From NCBI GenBank assembly GCA_004558865.1, contig SFCY01000131.1, positions 1 through 6,170 of the forward strand: a stretch of 6,170 bases of DNA, read 5' to 3'. Below the pieces are notes generated by a model that worked only from the letters and a program-made list of their open reading frames with translations, searched no databases and was not told where the DNA came from. Made by a program: the position numbers and the translations under genes. This document shows, piece by piece, positions 6,070-6,170 of this stretch. Every line of letters starts with the position of its first letter. Within the stretch, counting starts at the first letter, position 1. The stretch comes from Bacteroidales bacterium. GTDB lineage: Bacteria > Bacteroidota > Bacteroidia > Bacteroidales > Bacteroidaceae.

Positions 6070-6170
6070 GGAAAATGGTCATGTCCAGGCTTACGCTCCT
6101 ACCGGAGCTATGGTTCTGAAGTGATGGGTAGCCTTACGAGCAAGCTCGACGGCTACCCATCACTTCAGAA
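6070..6170 (-). repeat. Hairpin-bearing repeat element, copy B
   Basis: Read on the minus strand from 6170, this is the second copy of the element at 1-93. It has a perfect 20-bp stem (6151-6170 with 6114-6133) around the identical 17-nt loop segment (6134-6150). A tail follows with GGAGCGTAAGCCTG (6099 to 6086), CATGA and TTTTCC (6075 to 6070). In this copy GCTCC-GGTA-GGAGC in the tail (6108 to 6095) forms an extra 5-bp hairpin. It points toward pnp on the same strand, about 310 nt upstream of the start codon. The identity is unknown. The right arm ends exactly at the last base of the window, so it may continue outside. Confidence 0.8.

Overview
The window looks like chromosomal DNA from a Bacteroidales bacterium, most likely of the Prevotella group, possibly the end-to-end sequence of one assembly contig. 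Three things support this. The pnp promoter is a textbook Bacteroidetes sigma-ABfr type (TTTG, 20 nt, TATCTTTG). Neither start codon has a Shine-Dalgarno sequence. The secreted protease ends in the short Gly/Tyr/Lys/Arg-rich tail that Prevotella-type exported proteins carry.

There are two confident genes, both on the minus strand, with coding DNA more GC-rich than the gaps. The upstream gene (5763 to 3439) is pnp, polynucleotide phosphorylase, with an intact active site and an Arg-rich tail. Downstream of it (3266 to 510) is a secreted M6-family zinc metalloprotease with a signal peptide, propeptide, HExxHxxGxxD catalytic domain, fibronectin-like modules and a C-terminal sorting-like tail. 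The 172-base gap between them holds two stem-loops. A strong intrinsic terminator (449-483) closes the protease gene. The genes look like neighbours rather than one functional pathway: RNA turnover in the cytoplasm versus proteolysis outside the cell.

The outer non-coding flanks are the least ordinary part. Both ends of the window carry copies of one ~95-101 nt element in inverted orientation, with the hairpins outermost. Each copy has a perfect 15- or 20-bp stem, an identical 17-nt loop region and a conserved downstream tail. The stems differ between the copies, yet every difference, including a one-base insertion, is matched on the opposite arm. I do not recognise this element. The left flank also has a 22-nt tandem repeat array that folds into small hairpins, and a G-rich tract. 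The right flank has the pnp promoter and an AT-rich inverted repeat next to it. I see no gene in either flank (1-448 and 5848-6170), no RNA gene I can name, no CRISPR and no transposase.
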